Positions 16,894 through 26,058 of a stretch of 33,081 nucleotides of DNA are shown here, in pieces. Position numbers and translations under genes: made by a program. The notes under the pieces are model-generated. The model saw nothing but the letters and a program-made list of their open reading frames with translations. It ran no database searches and was not told the DNA's origin. Source of the DNA: Burkholderiaceae bacterium (lineage in GTDB: Bacteria; Pseudomonadota; Gammaproteobacteria; Burkholderiales; Burkholderiaceae); the NCBI GenBank assembly GCA_947457875.1, contig CANGWV010000007.1:1-33081 (forward strand). Direction: 5' to 3'. Position 1 is the first letter of the stretch, and every line of letters begins with the position of its first letter.

Positions 16894-18035
16894 TAAGTAC
16901 CGGGATACAAAATATCCTTCGTCACGTTTTGAATATCACGGTGACCTGTAAAGGCCATCGTGATATCGAGCTCTTTGTGAATAATCTCCAGGCACTTCGT
17001 TACGCCCGCCTCACCCATGGCGCCTAGACCATATAAGAATGGACGTCCAATCAGGGTGCCACGAGCGCCTAACGCCCAGGCTTTTAATACATCCTGACCA
17101 GAACGAATGCCGCCGTCCATCCAGACCTCGATATCCTTACCTACTGCATTGACAATGCCGGGCAAGGCATGAATGCTCGACACAGCACCGTCCAGTTGAC
17201 GGCCGCCATGGTTTGAAACGATCAATGCATCGGCGCCGGAGTCTGCTGCCAGGCGAGCGTCACTCTCATCCAATATTCCCTTGATGATTAGTTTTCCGCC
17301 CCAGCGTTTTTTGATCCATTCAACATCGCCCCAATTCAGGCCCGGATCAAACTGCTCGGCAGTCCATGAAGATAGGGATGACATATTACCCACGCCAGTA
17401 GCGTGACCCACAATGTTACGAAAGGTTCTGCGCTGTGTCATCGCCATGCCTAAGCACCAGCGGGGCTTAGTCATCATGTTAATAATGTTGGGGATGGTTA
17501 GCTTAGGGGGCGCGCTCAAGCCATTTTTTAGATCTTTATGGCGCTGACCCAAAATTTGTAGATCCAAAGTAAGCATAAGGGCAGAACATTTAGCGACACG
17601 CGCACGCTCAATTAAACGCTCAATGAAGGCGCGGTCTTTCATGACGTACAGCTGAAACCAAAATGGTTTTGTGGTGTGCTCTGCAACATCTTCAATCGAG
17701 CAAATGCTCATGGTCGATAGACAGAAGGGCACGCCAAACTTTTCAGCTGCTTTGGCTGCCAAAATTTCGCCGTCGGCACATTGCATACCAGTTAGCCCAG
17801 TTGGAGCCAAGGCAACCGGCATGGCCACTTCTTCACCAATCATGGTTGTTTTGGTGTTGCGGTTCACCATGTTGACAGCAACGCGCTGGCGCAATTTGAT
17901 TTTCTGAAAATCCGATTCGTTGGCGCGGTAGGTTGATTCAGTCCACGAGCCCGAATCCGCATAGTCATAAAACATCTTCGGCGTGCGTTTTTTGTGCAGT
18001 ACGCGCAAGTCTTCAATATTGGTAATAACGGGCAT
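16890..18035 (-). CDS. FMN-dependent alpha-hydroxy acid dehydrogenase (L-lactate dehydrogenase LldD-like)
   Basis: FYDYADSGSWTESTYRANESDFQKIKLRQRV; LIIKGILDESDARLAADSGADALIVSNHGGRQLDGAVSSIHALP; GGIRSGQDVLKAWALGARGTLIGRPFLYGL. Confidence 0.9.
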   Translation of the reverse strand: MPVITNIEDLRVLHKKRTPKMFYDYADSGSWTESTYRANESDFQKIKLRQRVAVNMVNRNTKTTMIGEEVAMPVALAPTGLTGMQCADGEILAAKAAEKFGVPFCLSTMSICSIEDVAEHTTKPFWFQLYVMKDRAFIERLIERARVAKCSALMLTLDLQILGQRHKDLKNGLSAPPKLTIPNIINMMTKPRWCLGMAMTQRRTFRNIVGHATGVGNMSSLSSWTAEQFDPGLNWGDVEWIKKRWGGKLIIKGILDESDARLAADSGADALIVSNHGGRQLDGAVSSIHALPGIVNAVGKDIEVWMDGGIRSGQDVLKAWALGARGTLIGRPFLYGLGAMGEAGVTKCLEIIHKELDITMAFTGHRDIQNVTKDILYPGTY

Positions 18036-18133
18036 GAATAATCCTTGTTAATTCGACTCTGAATGACAGCATTGTATGGGCTTTAGTCTAGCCTTGAATT
18101 CTGGTACGAGCAAAGCGTAGTTACCCTCGGGGA

Positions 18134-18433
18134 TTAGGCGCTAGGCAGCAGACCAAATAAGGTTAATTGCATGGCCTGATTGCGAATTGGCACCAAGGCT
18201 AGGTATTCGGGGCTGGCAGCCCAGCGCTGGGCATCAATTGCAGCAGGAAATTCAAGTTGTACGTAGGCAGAGAATGGCTTGCATTCAAGTTCATTCCAAA
18301 AAACGTCGCCACGTACGCCGCGCTGCATAACACGCCCTCCATACTGTTCCACGGTGGCGCCAACCTGCGCTCGGTATTCCTCAAACGCCGATGCGTCCTT
18401 TAGTTCGATTAAGCCAAGTACGTGCACAGCCAT
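18134..18433 (-). CDS. DUF1330-family protein
   Basis: VLGLIELKDASAFEEYRAQVGATVEQYGGRVMQRG...FWNELECKPFSAYVQLEFPAAIDAQRWAASPEYLAL. Confidence 0.75.
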   Translation of the reverse strand: MAVHVLGLIELKDASAFEEYRAQVGATVEQYGGRVMQRGVRGDVFWNELECKPFSAYVQLEFPAAIDAQRWAASPEYLALVPIRNQAMQLTLFGLLPSA

Positions 18434-18509
18434 TGAGTTGCTCCGGTCCTAGTATTGATCTGAATGGAAGTTGAATAGGTATAGTACTGAATACACACAA
18501 GGGAATCCA

Positions 18510-19400
18510 GTGAAGAGTGATACCAAGGGGATGTTGATCGGGTTTGGTGGCATAGCCATCTTTAGCTTGACCTTACCGGTAAGCAAAATAGCAGTTCAAG
18601 TGCTTGACCCGTATTTCATCGTGTTTGGTAGGGCGGCCTTGGCGGGATTGGTTGCCTTGGCATACCTTCTCATCATTCGAGCCCCCTTGCCTGGCCGCGC
18701 TACCCTGCCAGGATTTGCTTGGATTGCGCTCGGTGCAGTATTTGGATTTCCGTTGTTTATTACGATCGCCATGACGCAAGGGCCTTCGTCCAATGGTGCA
18801 GTGATCTTGGGCATCTTGCCCTTGGTAACTACCGTGCTGGGCGCCGTGCGCTTTAAAGAGCGGCCATCCCTTGGGTTTTGGCTGAGCTCACTCGTTGGCA
18901 CAGGATTAGTTTTGCTCTACGCTCTGATGCAAGGTGCTGGACAGTTTTCTTTTTTCGATGGCTTGCTGATCGCAGCCTGTGTGTGTGCTGCTGTCGGTTA
19001 TGTCGAGGGTGCCAAGTTGTCCGCCATTATGAAGCCGAAAATCGTCATCTCATGGGCATTGGTCTTTTCACTACCCATCAGCCTGCTGTTCAGTGCCCTG
19101 AGCTACCAGGCAGACTACATAAATGCAGGCCTTGATATTTGGCTCAGCTTTGCCTATTTGGGCATTTTTTCCATGTTTGTAGGCTTCTTTTTTTGGTATG
19201 AGGGCTTGCGTATTGGCGGCATAGCGCGCGTCAGCCAAGTACAGCTTCTTCAGCCCTTTTGCACCCTGCTTGCATCCAGCGCCCTATTGGGCGAGCCCTT
19301 GACCTTGCTTAATTTAGTATTTGCCGCCCTGGTTGTTTCAACCGTCATGGTTGGTAAACGCATGCTTATCAAGGCCCCTGAGCCAACACCGCCGGTGTAA
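18510..19400 (+). CDS. EamA-family (DMT) transporter
   Basis: Two EamA repeats, about 10 helices. The ORF track starts at TTG 18471; GTG 18510 has AAGGGAA upstream and is preferred. Confidence 0.82.
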   Translation: MKSDTKGMLIGFGGIAIFSLTLPVSKIAVQVLDPYFIVFGRAALAGLVALAYLLIIRAPLPGRATLPGFAWIALGAVFGFPLFITIAMTQGPSSNGAVILGILPLVTTVLGAVRFKERPSLGFWLSSLVGTGLVLLYALMQGAGQFSFFDGLLIAACVCAAVGYVEGAKLSAIMKPKIVISWALVFSLPISLLFSALSYQADYINAGLDIWLSFAYLGIFSMFVGFFFWYEGLRIGGIARVSQVQLLQPFCTLLASSALLGEPLTLLNLVFAALVVSTVMVGKRMLIKAPEPTPPV

Positions 19401-19492
19401 GTGGCTATTTTTAAGGGGCATTAATCCAAGGTAGATTTGCCATTTTTATTGGATAATCATGGGCTAAATCTATAAAGAGTGAGACACACACC

Positions 19493-20677
19493 ATGTTGAA
19501 ATTAGATGCACACGCCTCAGGACGCCATTTTTTACATATTCCTGGGCCAAGTCCCGTCCCTTCTCGGGTTCTGCGCGCAATCAGCTATCAAACCATCGAT
19601 CACCGCGGCCCCGAGTTCGGCCGGCTTGGACTAAAGCTGCTCGAGGACATTAAGCGTATTTTTAAAACCAAGCACCCCGTGATTATTTATTCCTCATCGG
19701 GAACGGGCGCATGGGAAGCCGCTTTAGTAAACACCCTCTCGGCCGGTGACCACGTGTTGATGTATGAAACCGGTCAGTTTGCAACCCTGTGGAAAAACAT
19801 GGCCGACAAGCTTGGCATTCATGCTGAGTTCTTGGGTAAGCCTGGGCTTGAGGGCTGGCGCAGGGGCGTCGATGCGAAGCTAATTGAAGAGCGCCTTAAA
19901 AAAGACACTGAGCACAAAATTAAAGCGGTGTGTGTGGTGCACAACGAAACCTCCACTGGCGTTACTTCGAATATTGCTGCCGTCCGCAAAGCAATGGACG
20001 AAGCCAAGCATCCTGCATTGTTGATGGTAGATACCATTTCTGGTTTGGCGTCAGCAGACTATTGCCACGATGCCTGGGGCGTCGACGTGACGGTGAGTGG
20101 CTCCCAAAAAGGCTTAATGTTGCCGCCCGGCTTAGGCTTTAATGCCTTGTCGCCTAAAGCCCTAGAGGCCAATAAAACAGCAACGCTACCAAAAGCATTT
20201 TGGGCCTGGGATGAGATTCTGGTATCGAATAAAACCGGATACTGGCCAACTACGCCATCAACCAACTTGCTGTATGGCTTGCATGAAGCCATTGCGATGA
20301 TTGAGTCAGAAGGTATGGATGCGGTATTTGCCCGTCACCAGCGCTTGGCTAAAGCCTGCCGAGCTGCAGTGACTGCATGGGGCCTCGAAATTCTGTGCCA
20401 AGAGCCAGAGGTTTATTCGCCGGTCTTGACTGGTGTAATGCTGCCCGAGGGCTTTGATGCGGATGCATTGCGTAAGCTCATTCAGGAGCGCTATAACTTA
20501 TCCTTGGGTACCGGCCTTGGCAAGTTAAAAGGCCGCGCATTCCGAATTGGTCACTTGGGCGATTGCAACGAACTCAGCCTCTTGGCGGCATTGAGTGGCT
20601 GCGAAATGGGCATGACCGCGTTTGGCATTCCGTTGAAAGGCAGCGGCGTTTTAGCAGCCCAAGAGTTGCTGCGCTAA
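19493..20677 (+). CDS. Class V aminotransferase, serine-glyoxylate aminotransferase family
   Basis: HIPGPSPVPSRVLRAISYQTIDHRGPEF; SSSGTGAWEAALVNTLS; VVHNETSTGVTSNI; VDTISGLASADY; GSQKGLMLPPGL (PLP Lys). Confidence 0.88.
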   Translation: MLKLDAHASGRHFLHIPGPSPVPSRVLRAISYQTIDHRGPEFGRLGLKLLEDIKRIFKTKHPVIIYSSSGTGAWEAALVNTLSAGDHVLMYETGQFATLWKNMADKLGIHAEFLGKPGLEGWRRGVDAKLIEERLKKDTEHKIKAVCVVHNETSTGVTSNIAAVRKAMDEAKHPALLMVDTISGLASADYCHDAWGVDVTVSGSQKGLMLPPGLGFNALSPKALEANKTATLPKAFWAWDEILVSNKTGYWPTTPSTNLLYGLHEAIAMIESEGMDAVFARHQRLAKACRAAVTAWGLEILCQEPEVYSPVLTGVMLPEGFDADALRKLIQERYNLSLGTGLGKLKGRAFRIGHLGDCNELSLLAALSGCEMGMTAFGIPLKGSGVLAAQELLR

Positions 20678-20697
20678 ATAGCTTTCATGTTTATGTG

Positions 20698-20729
20698 AAA
20701 AAGCCGCCATGGTATTGGCGGCTTTTTTA
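20698..20729 (+). terminator. Rho-independent terminator
   Basis: AAAAAGCCGCCATGGTATTGGCGGCTTTTTTA. Confidence 0.85.
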
Positions 20730-20777
20730 TTTCCGGGTGAAGAGCCTGCTGTGCTGACTAAGCCTTAAAAGCCTGGA

Positions 20778-20978
20778 TTATGCAAGCGAAACTGCTGGCG
20801 CAACTGCTGGACCACGCTTGCTTAGCTCGCGCCGTACTTTGTCTTTGATTTTCGGCTTGGTTACCGTTTCCATTAACTTTGTCAGTTGAGCCACATTGAG
20901 TGGTCCCAGGCGTGCTTTGCCTGTTTTGGTGAGCATGGGATCGTTCTTGCGATTGCGCTGATTTTGACCTGCGGCCAT
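20778..20978 (-). CDS. Small basic hypothetical protein
   Basis: MAAGQNQRNRKNDPMLTKTGKARLGPLNVAQLTKLMETVTKPKIKDKVRRELSKRGPAVAPAVSLA; intact ORF upstream of an AT-rich region. Confidence 0.6.
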   Translation of the reverse strand: MAAGQNQRNRKNDPMLTKTGKARLGPLNVAQLTKLMETVTKPKIKDKVRRELSKRGPAVAPAVSLA

Positions 20979-21202
20979 AGGTAACCCTTATAAAGATTCA
21001 ATGGCGCAAGGGAGGAAGTAATTTCGTCCAATTAACCCCCCAATTAGGGCACAAAATAGTGATTCAATTCAGAATAACAGCAATTTTTTGCTAAAAAAAT
21101 GTATATTTTCTGAAATCTGCTATAAATATTTGTAGTATTAAGGAAGCATTAGCAGTGCATTACCCCAATTTAGATCAGAACAACGTAAAGCAAAGGAAGA
21201 TC

Positions 21203-21382
21203 ATGTCATCACACGAAACCATCATCGCTGCGTATGAAACCTATCTGGCTGAAAATGAAAAGTTCAAAGTAAAGGGAGTTAAGGCATCTGCTGCTCGAGC
21301 GCGTAAAGCGTTGCAAGATATTGCCACCGCATGCAAAGAGCGCCGTAAAGAAATCTCTGCTGAAAAAGAAGCGCTCGCATAA
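21203..21382 (+). CDS. Small basic Hc1 (histone H1-like)-type protein, copy 2
   Basis: MSSHETIIAAYETYLAENEKFKVKGVKASAARARKALQDIATACKERRKEISAEKEALA; AAAGGAAGATC RBS; near-identical core to 15309..15545. Confidence 0.7.
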   Translation: MSSHETIIAAYETYLAENEKFKVKGVKASAARARKALQDIATACKERRKEISAEKEALA

Positions 21383-21422
21383 GGTGCGAGTACCGCATCC
21401 TGTGCGAATCAAACTGATTGGC

Positions 21423-21668
21423 ATGAGCACGGTGCGGGGGTTATTTAAGCTTGGAATAGCGCTGCTGATAGGCTTTCAATTATCGGCATGCGCAACCATC
21501 TATACCGATGCGTCGGACTCCAATAAGGTGACGTTTTTAAACTCGACCAATGAGTCGCGCGCGGACTTGCAAAATAAGGCACAAGCTTACTGCATGCAGT
21601 ACGGCAAAAAGGCGATTTACCGAGAAACGGATGGCGGTGTGGTCACCGTCTTTGACTGCAGGCCCTAG
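21423..21668 (+). CDS. Small lipoprotein
   Basis: MSTVRGLFKLGIALLIGFQLSACATIYTDASDSNKVTF...; lipobox LSAC; internal ATG chosen. Confidence 0.65.
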   Translation: MSTVRGLFKLGIALLIGFQLSACATIYTDASDSNKVTFLNSTNESRADLQNKAQAYCMQYGKKAIYRETDGGVVTVFDCRP

Positions 21669-23297
21669 CTAGCCGGCGAGCTCTGATTGATAAATCAGGC
21701 CAGCATGCTCACGCAGAGCATGAAATTCGATGCTTTCCCAGCGCTGCTGCGCGACATCGAGTTCTGATTTATGGGTTGCTAAAAATACTGCAGCACCAAC
21801 AACGTCTTCAGCCATGCGGTGAATATTTTCTTGGGTAAATTTTTTCAGGGCAGTGGGGTCAGCCGAGCTAACCCATCGCGCTAGGCTGTAACGGGATGGC
21901 AGTAGCCGTACTTCGGCGCCATATTCGCTCTTGAGGCGATGTGCGACAACTTCAAACTGCAGTTGACCAAATGCGCCCAATAGCATGATGCCACCGGCCA
22001 TGGGCCTAAAGACCTGAATGGCACCTTCTTCACCGAGCTGCATGAGGCCCGTACGCAATTGCTTGGAGCGCAACGGATCAGCCGACTCCACTAATTTGAA
22101 AATCTCCGGCGCAAAAAAAGGCAGACCTGTAAATTGAAGTTGCTCACCCTCGGTCAGCGTATCGCCTAAGCGAAGCAAGCCATGATTCGGCAAGCCAATG
22201 ATGTCGCCAGGAAATGCCTCATCCAGAATGTCGCGCCGCTGCGATAAAAAAGATAAGGCATTGTTGGTTCGCACTTCTTTGCCGTTACGGCAAATCTTCA
22301 GACGCATGCCGCGCTGAAAGTGCCCAGAACAAATTCGCAGGAATGCAACGCGATCCCGGTGTGCCGGATCCATATTGGCTTGAATCTTAAAAACCACCGC
22401 TGAAAACTTACTCTCAGATGGCACTACTTCGCGCTGAATCGCCTTTCGAGAGCCAGGGGGCGGAGCAAGCTCAACCAAGGTGTTGAGAATTTCACGTACG
22501 CCAAAGTTGTTAATCGCGGAGCCAAAGAACACAGGAGATTGCTTGCCGGCTAAAAATGCCTCTAGATTAAATTCAGGCATGGCGTTTCGAATCAAATCAA
22601 CCTCGGCCAGCGCTTCTTTCAGATCAGAACCAAGCCGTTCTTGCAGGGCTGGATCATGTATATCAATTAACGTGTCAGAGCTATCGGAGACGCGATCCTC
22701 TCCAGCTTTAAAGAGGCGCATCTTTGACTTGGCAATATCAATCACGCCAGCAAAGGATTTACCCATGCCCACTGGCCAAGTAAATGGCACCACTTCCATG
22801 CCAAGGGCATTTTCAATTTCATCCATTAGCTCAAGGGGTCGCTTGACTTCGCGATCCATCTTGTTAATGAAGGTAATCAGCGGTGTATTGCGGGCGCGGC
22901 ATACTTCTAAGAGGCGCAAAGTTTGTGATTCCACGCCGTTGGCAGCATCAATCACCATGAGTGCGGAGTCCACTGCAGTGAGCACGCGGTAGGTATCTTC
23001 GGAAAAGTCTTGGTGGCCAGGCGTATCTAACAAATTAATGATGCAGTCGCGGTATTCCATTTGCATCACTGAGCTGGCAACGGAGATGCCGCGCTGCTTT
23101 TCTATTTCCATCCAGTCCGATGTCGCGTGGCGACTCGCCTTGCGGGCCTTGACGCTGCCCGCAATTTGGATTGCCCCAGCGTACAGCAATAGCTTTTCGG
23201 TCAGCGTCGTTTTACCGGCATCTGGGTGGGAGATGATGGCAAAGCTGCGGCGACGAAGGACTTCTTGGCCTGGGGATTGGGACTGCTGTGGATCGAT
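21669..23297 (-). CDS. prfC: Peptide chain release factor 3 (RF3); apparent non-canonical ATC start
   Basis: (M)DPQQSQSPGQEVLRRRSFAIISHPDAGKTTLTEKLLLYAGAIQIAGSVKARKASRHATSDWMEIEKQRGISVASSVMQ...LLDTPGHQDFSEDTYRVLTAVDSALMVIDAANGVE. The TTG start in the ORF track (23189) would delete the P-loop. Confidence 0.85.
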   Translation of the reverse strand: MDPQQSQSPGQEVLRRRSFAIISHPDAGKTTLTEKLLLYAGAIQIAGSVKARKASRHATSDWMEIEKQRGISVASSVMQMEYRDCIINLLDTPGHQDFSEDTYRVLTAVDSALMVIDAANGVESQTLRLLEVCRARNTPLITFINKMDREVKRPLELMDEIENALGMEVVPFTWPVGMGKSFAGVIDIAKSKMRLFKAGEDRVSDSSDTLIDIHDPALQERLGSDLKEALAEVDLIRNAMPEFNLEAFLAGKQSPVFFGSAINNFGVREILNTLVELAPPPGSRKAIQREVVPSESKFSAVVFKIQANMDPAHRDRVAFLRICSGHFQRGMRLKICRNGKEVRTNNALSFLSQRRDILDEAFPGDIIGLPNHGLLRLGDTLTEGEQLQFTGLPFFAPEIFKLVESADPLRSKQLRTGLMQLGEEGAIQVFRPMAGGIMLLGAFGQLQFEVVAHRLKSEYGAEVRLLPSRYSLARWVSSADPTALKKFTQENIHRMAEDVVGAAVFLATHKSELDVAQQRWESIEFHALREHAGLIYQSELAG

Positions 23298-23330
23298 GGT
23301 TGTTCTACTTATGGTCTACGTTCTGACGCA

Positions 23331-23336
23331 ATTATA
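23331..23336 (-). promoter_or_regulatory. Candidate -10 element (TATAAT) for prfC
   Basis: Exact TATAAT on the minus strand about 34 nt upstream of the proposed ATC start; no good -35 seen. Confidence 0.35.
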
Positions 23337-23359
23337 AGCGGCAGGGTTTGCGGGCTCGG

Positions 23360-24091
23360 TTAGAAGCGCTCTTCTGGCCGCAAAAACCGCCATTGACCAA
23401 CAGGCAGCGGGCCTAAGGAAATCCGGCCCATGCGCACCCGTTTTAAACCTAAGACCCGAAGGCCAACGAGCTCACACATTCTACGGATCTGGCGTTTACG
23501 GCCTTCACGCAATACGAAGCGTAATTGATCTTCATTCTGCCAACTGACCTTAGCAGGCTTGAGTTCTTGATCATCGAGGATCAGTCCGTGCCGGAGCAAA
23601 TCAAGGTCATCAAACGATAGCTTGCCCTCCACCCGCACTAAGTATTCTTTTTCAATGGGGCTATTTTCACCAATCAACAGTTTGGCTATGCGCCCATCTT
23701 GCGTTAAGACCAGCATGCCGCTGGAATCAATATCTAGCCTACCTGCCGGCGCTAGACCTTTGGTATTAAAGCGACCAGTATGTTTCGAATCGCCCGAAAA
23801 AAAGTTTTCTGGGGTAATCAGCGATGCTGCTGGCTGGTACTCTTGATCATCATCCCGATGGGAGATATAGCCAACGGGCTTATTGAGGATGACGGTGACG
23901 CGGGCAGCCTGCTGTTTCTGGGCGTCTAAGCGCAATTCAATTTTTTGACTGCGGTATGCGCGTGAGCCGAGTTCAGAAACAACCTTGCCATCCACCGTAA
24001 CAAGGCCTTGCTCAATGTAAGAGTCAGCCTCGCGCCGCGAGCACAGGCCAAGCTCAGAAAGCAGTTTAGAGACGCGAAATTGTTCCATCAC
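23360..24091 (-). CDS. S4-domain pseudouridine synthase (RsuA/RluB/E/F family)
   Basis: FRVSKLLSELGLCSRREADSYIEQGLVTVDGKVV S4 domain; APAGRLDIDSSGMLVLTQDGRIAKLLI; REGRKRQIRRMCELVGLRVLGLKRVRMG. Confidence 0.88.
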   Translation of the reverse strand: MMEQFRVSKLLSELGLCSRREADSYIEQGLVTVDGKVVSELGSRAYRSQKIELRLDAQKQQAARVTVILNKPVGYISHRDDDQEYQPAASLITPENFFSGDSKHTGRFNTKGLAPAGRLDIDSSGMLVLTQDGRIAKLLIGENSPIEKEYLVRVEGKLSFDDLDLLRHGLILDDQELKPAKVSWQNEDQLRFVLREGRKRQIRRMCELVGLRVLGLKRVRMGRISLGPLPVGQWRFLRPEERF

Positions 24092-24133
24092 GCTATTATG
24101 AATTACACAGCACCTTGCTAAACTGAATTCAGA

Positions 24134-25081
24134 ATGAATGCGCCCAAAAAACAGTCCAAACCGGAGGCAGACCCAATAAAACTGCCGGGCGATCGGAAGT
24201 CGAGCTTGGATTTACAAGCAATTATCCTGATAACGGGGTGTTGCTTGATTTGGGGCTATCAACAGATCGCCATTCAGGCGATTACAGATGAAGTGCCGCT
24301 ACTGATGCAATTAACCATTCGTTCAATTATTGCCAGTGCATGCGTATGGGCTTGGATGGCATTTAAAGGCATTAGACCGTTTCAGCCGGATCGCACATTC
24401 ATACCAGGCCTGATTGCTGGCCTCCTCTTTTTTGCTGAGTTTGTATTGCTGTATTCGGCGCTCGAGTACACCAATACATCGCGCGCCATCACCTTTTTAT
24501 ACTTAGCCCCGTTTATTGTGGCCTTGGTATTGCCCATCTTTATTCCGGCAGAGCGCCTAAACTGGACGCAGTCAAGCGGATTACTCATTGCCTTTGGCGG
24601 CCTGGCCTTCGCTTTTCAGGATGGATTTTCGAGTGGAGCGACCCACTTTTTGCTGGGCGATATTGCCGTCATTGGCGCCGCTGCGGCATGGGCATTTACT
24701 ACCATTGTGGTGCGCACCACTACCCTTGGCCAAATTCAGCCAGAGCGCACTCTGTTCTTCCAATTGTTTTTCTCGTCTATTGCCTTAATTGGTCTTTGCT
24801 TTTTGGCTGAAGTCCCTTTACCAGAAACGCTATCGATCAATGCAATGGCCTCTTTATTTCTTCAGTCCGTGATTATTGCAGCCGCCAGTTATTTATTTTG
24901 GTTTTGGCTTTTGCGCCACTACCTTGCAAGCAAGGTATCTGCATTTAGTTTTCTCACGCCGATGTTTGGATTGCTCTTCGGATTTTTTCTCGCAGGCGAC
25001 CCAATCAACAGTACCCTGATCGCTGCTTTTGTTTCAATTGTGCTGGGTATTTGTTTGGTCAATCGCCGGCATGGAACCTAG
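24134..25081 (+). CDS. EamA-family (DMT) transporter
   Basis: ILITGCCLIWGYQQIAIQAITDEVPLLMQLTIRSIIAS...; YSALEYTNTSRAITFLYLAPFIVAL; second EamA repeat. Confidence 0.85.
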   Translation: MNAPKKQSKPEADPIKLPGDRKSSLDLQAIILITGCCLIWGYQQIAIQAITDEVPLLMQLTIRSIIASACVWAWMAFKGIRPFQPDRTFIPGLIAGLLFFAEFVLLYSALEYTNTSRAITFLYLAPFIVALVLPIFIPAERLNWTQSSGLLIAFGGLAFAFQDGFSSGATHFLLGDIAVIGAAAAWAFTTIVVRTTTLGQIQPERTLFFQLFFSSIALIGLCFLAEVPLPETLSINAMASLFLQSVIIAAASYLFWFWLLRHYLASKVSAFSFLTPMFGLLFGFFLAGDPINSTLIAAFVSIVLGICLVNRRHGT

Positions 25082-25104
25082 ATCTAGATTGCTTACCGGC
25101 CAAC

Positions 25105-26058
25105 TCAGTAGGGACTGGCTTGCCCATCTGGGCGATTCTTAAAGCGCTTATGCACCCAGTAGTACTCTGCAATATGCTGGCGGACTTCAGCTTCATAAAT
25201 TGCATTTAGCCGCGCCGCATCAGCAATAACATCATCGCCTGGAAAGCCATCAATGGGTTTGCTGATCACACAGCAATAGCGCGAACGGTCTGGTAGCAAA
25301 GTAGTAACCATCATGCACACCTCTGCTTGAGCAATCAAGGCGAGGCGAGACACGGCCGTAATGGTATTGGTTGGAATACCAAAAAAAGGCACAAATACTG
25401 AATCCCTAAGGCCAAGATCTAAATCGGGCGCAATGATGATGAGATTGCCTTTGCGAATTTCACGAATCAGTGGCAACAGGTTGCCTTGACGATCAATCGC
25501 GTTTCCACCAAAGCGATTTCGCCAGCGAATGATCCGCTCATTGAAAAAAGAATTCTTCATGCGCTGAAAGAGTCCGGATGTTCGAGGCCAGCCACGCTCG
25601 GCCGCAAGTGCGCTAATCACAATACTGCCTTCGATTCCCGTAAAGTGCATATTGACTAGAATGCGGGGCTTTTGATCGCGCAAGTCGACGGCTGAGCGAA
25701 CCTCAATCATCTTGGATACGGCCTGCGCACTGCCCAGCCAAATAATCCCGCGCTCTGCAATGCTGCGGCCCAATAGTTTCCAGTGGTCGTACGCGATGAC
25801 ATCGATTTCGGAATTGCTTAGCTGCGGAAAGCATAGTCGTAAATTGGTTTTAACAACCCGGTTGCGTTTCCCGGGGATGCGCGCTGCAACAGCGCCGAGT
25901 CCATATCCAAATAGCACTACCAAGCGGTATGGTAGAACCGATAGAAGCGCCAAAAAGCCTACGCTCACATAATTAAGCGCCGCTTTAATCAAGATTGGCT
26001 TTGTTATACCGAAGAAGGCTTTGGCCAGTGAGCGATTTAACATCATCGGCTGGCCCAA
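25105..26058 (-). CDS. LpxL/HtrB-like lauroyl acyltransferase family
   Basis: LPYRLVVLFGYGLGAVAARIPGKRNRVVKTNLRLCFPQLS; ILVNMHFTGIEGSIV; APDLDLGLRDSVFVPFFGIPTNTITAVSRLA; YWVHKRFKNRP. Start uncertain: overlaps the carbonic anhydrase gene. Confidence 0.83.
   Translation of the reverse strand: MGQPMMLNRSLAKAFFGITKPILIKAALNYVSVGFLALLSVLPYRLVVLFGYGLGAVAARIPGKRNRVVKTNLRLCFPQLSNSEIDVIAYDHWKLLGRSIAERGIIWLGSAQAVSKMIEVRSAVDLRDQKPRILVNMHFTGIEGSIVISALAAERGWPRTSGLFQRMKNSFFNERIIRWRNRFGGNAIDRQGNLLPLIREIRKGNLIIIAPDLDLGLRDSVFVPFFGIPTNTITAVSRLALIAQAEVCMMVTTLLPDRSRYCCVISKPIDGFPGDDVIADAARLNAIYEAEVRQHIAEYYWVHKRFKNRPDGQASPY

Noticed and set aside
22480-22992. 170-aa plus-strand ORF
   Set aside because: Fully antisense to prfC; Ser/Arg-rich composition typical of a shadow ORF.
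23187-23189. TTG at 23189 as the RF3 start, as given in the ORF track
   Set aside because: It would remove the conserved FAIISHPDAGKTT P-loop encoded upstream in the same open frame.
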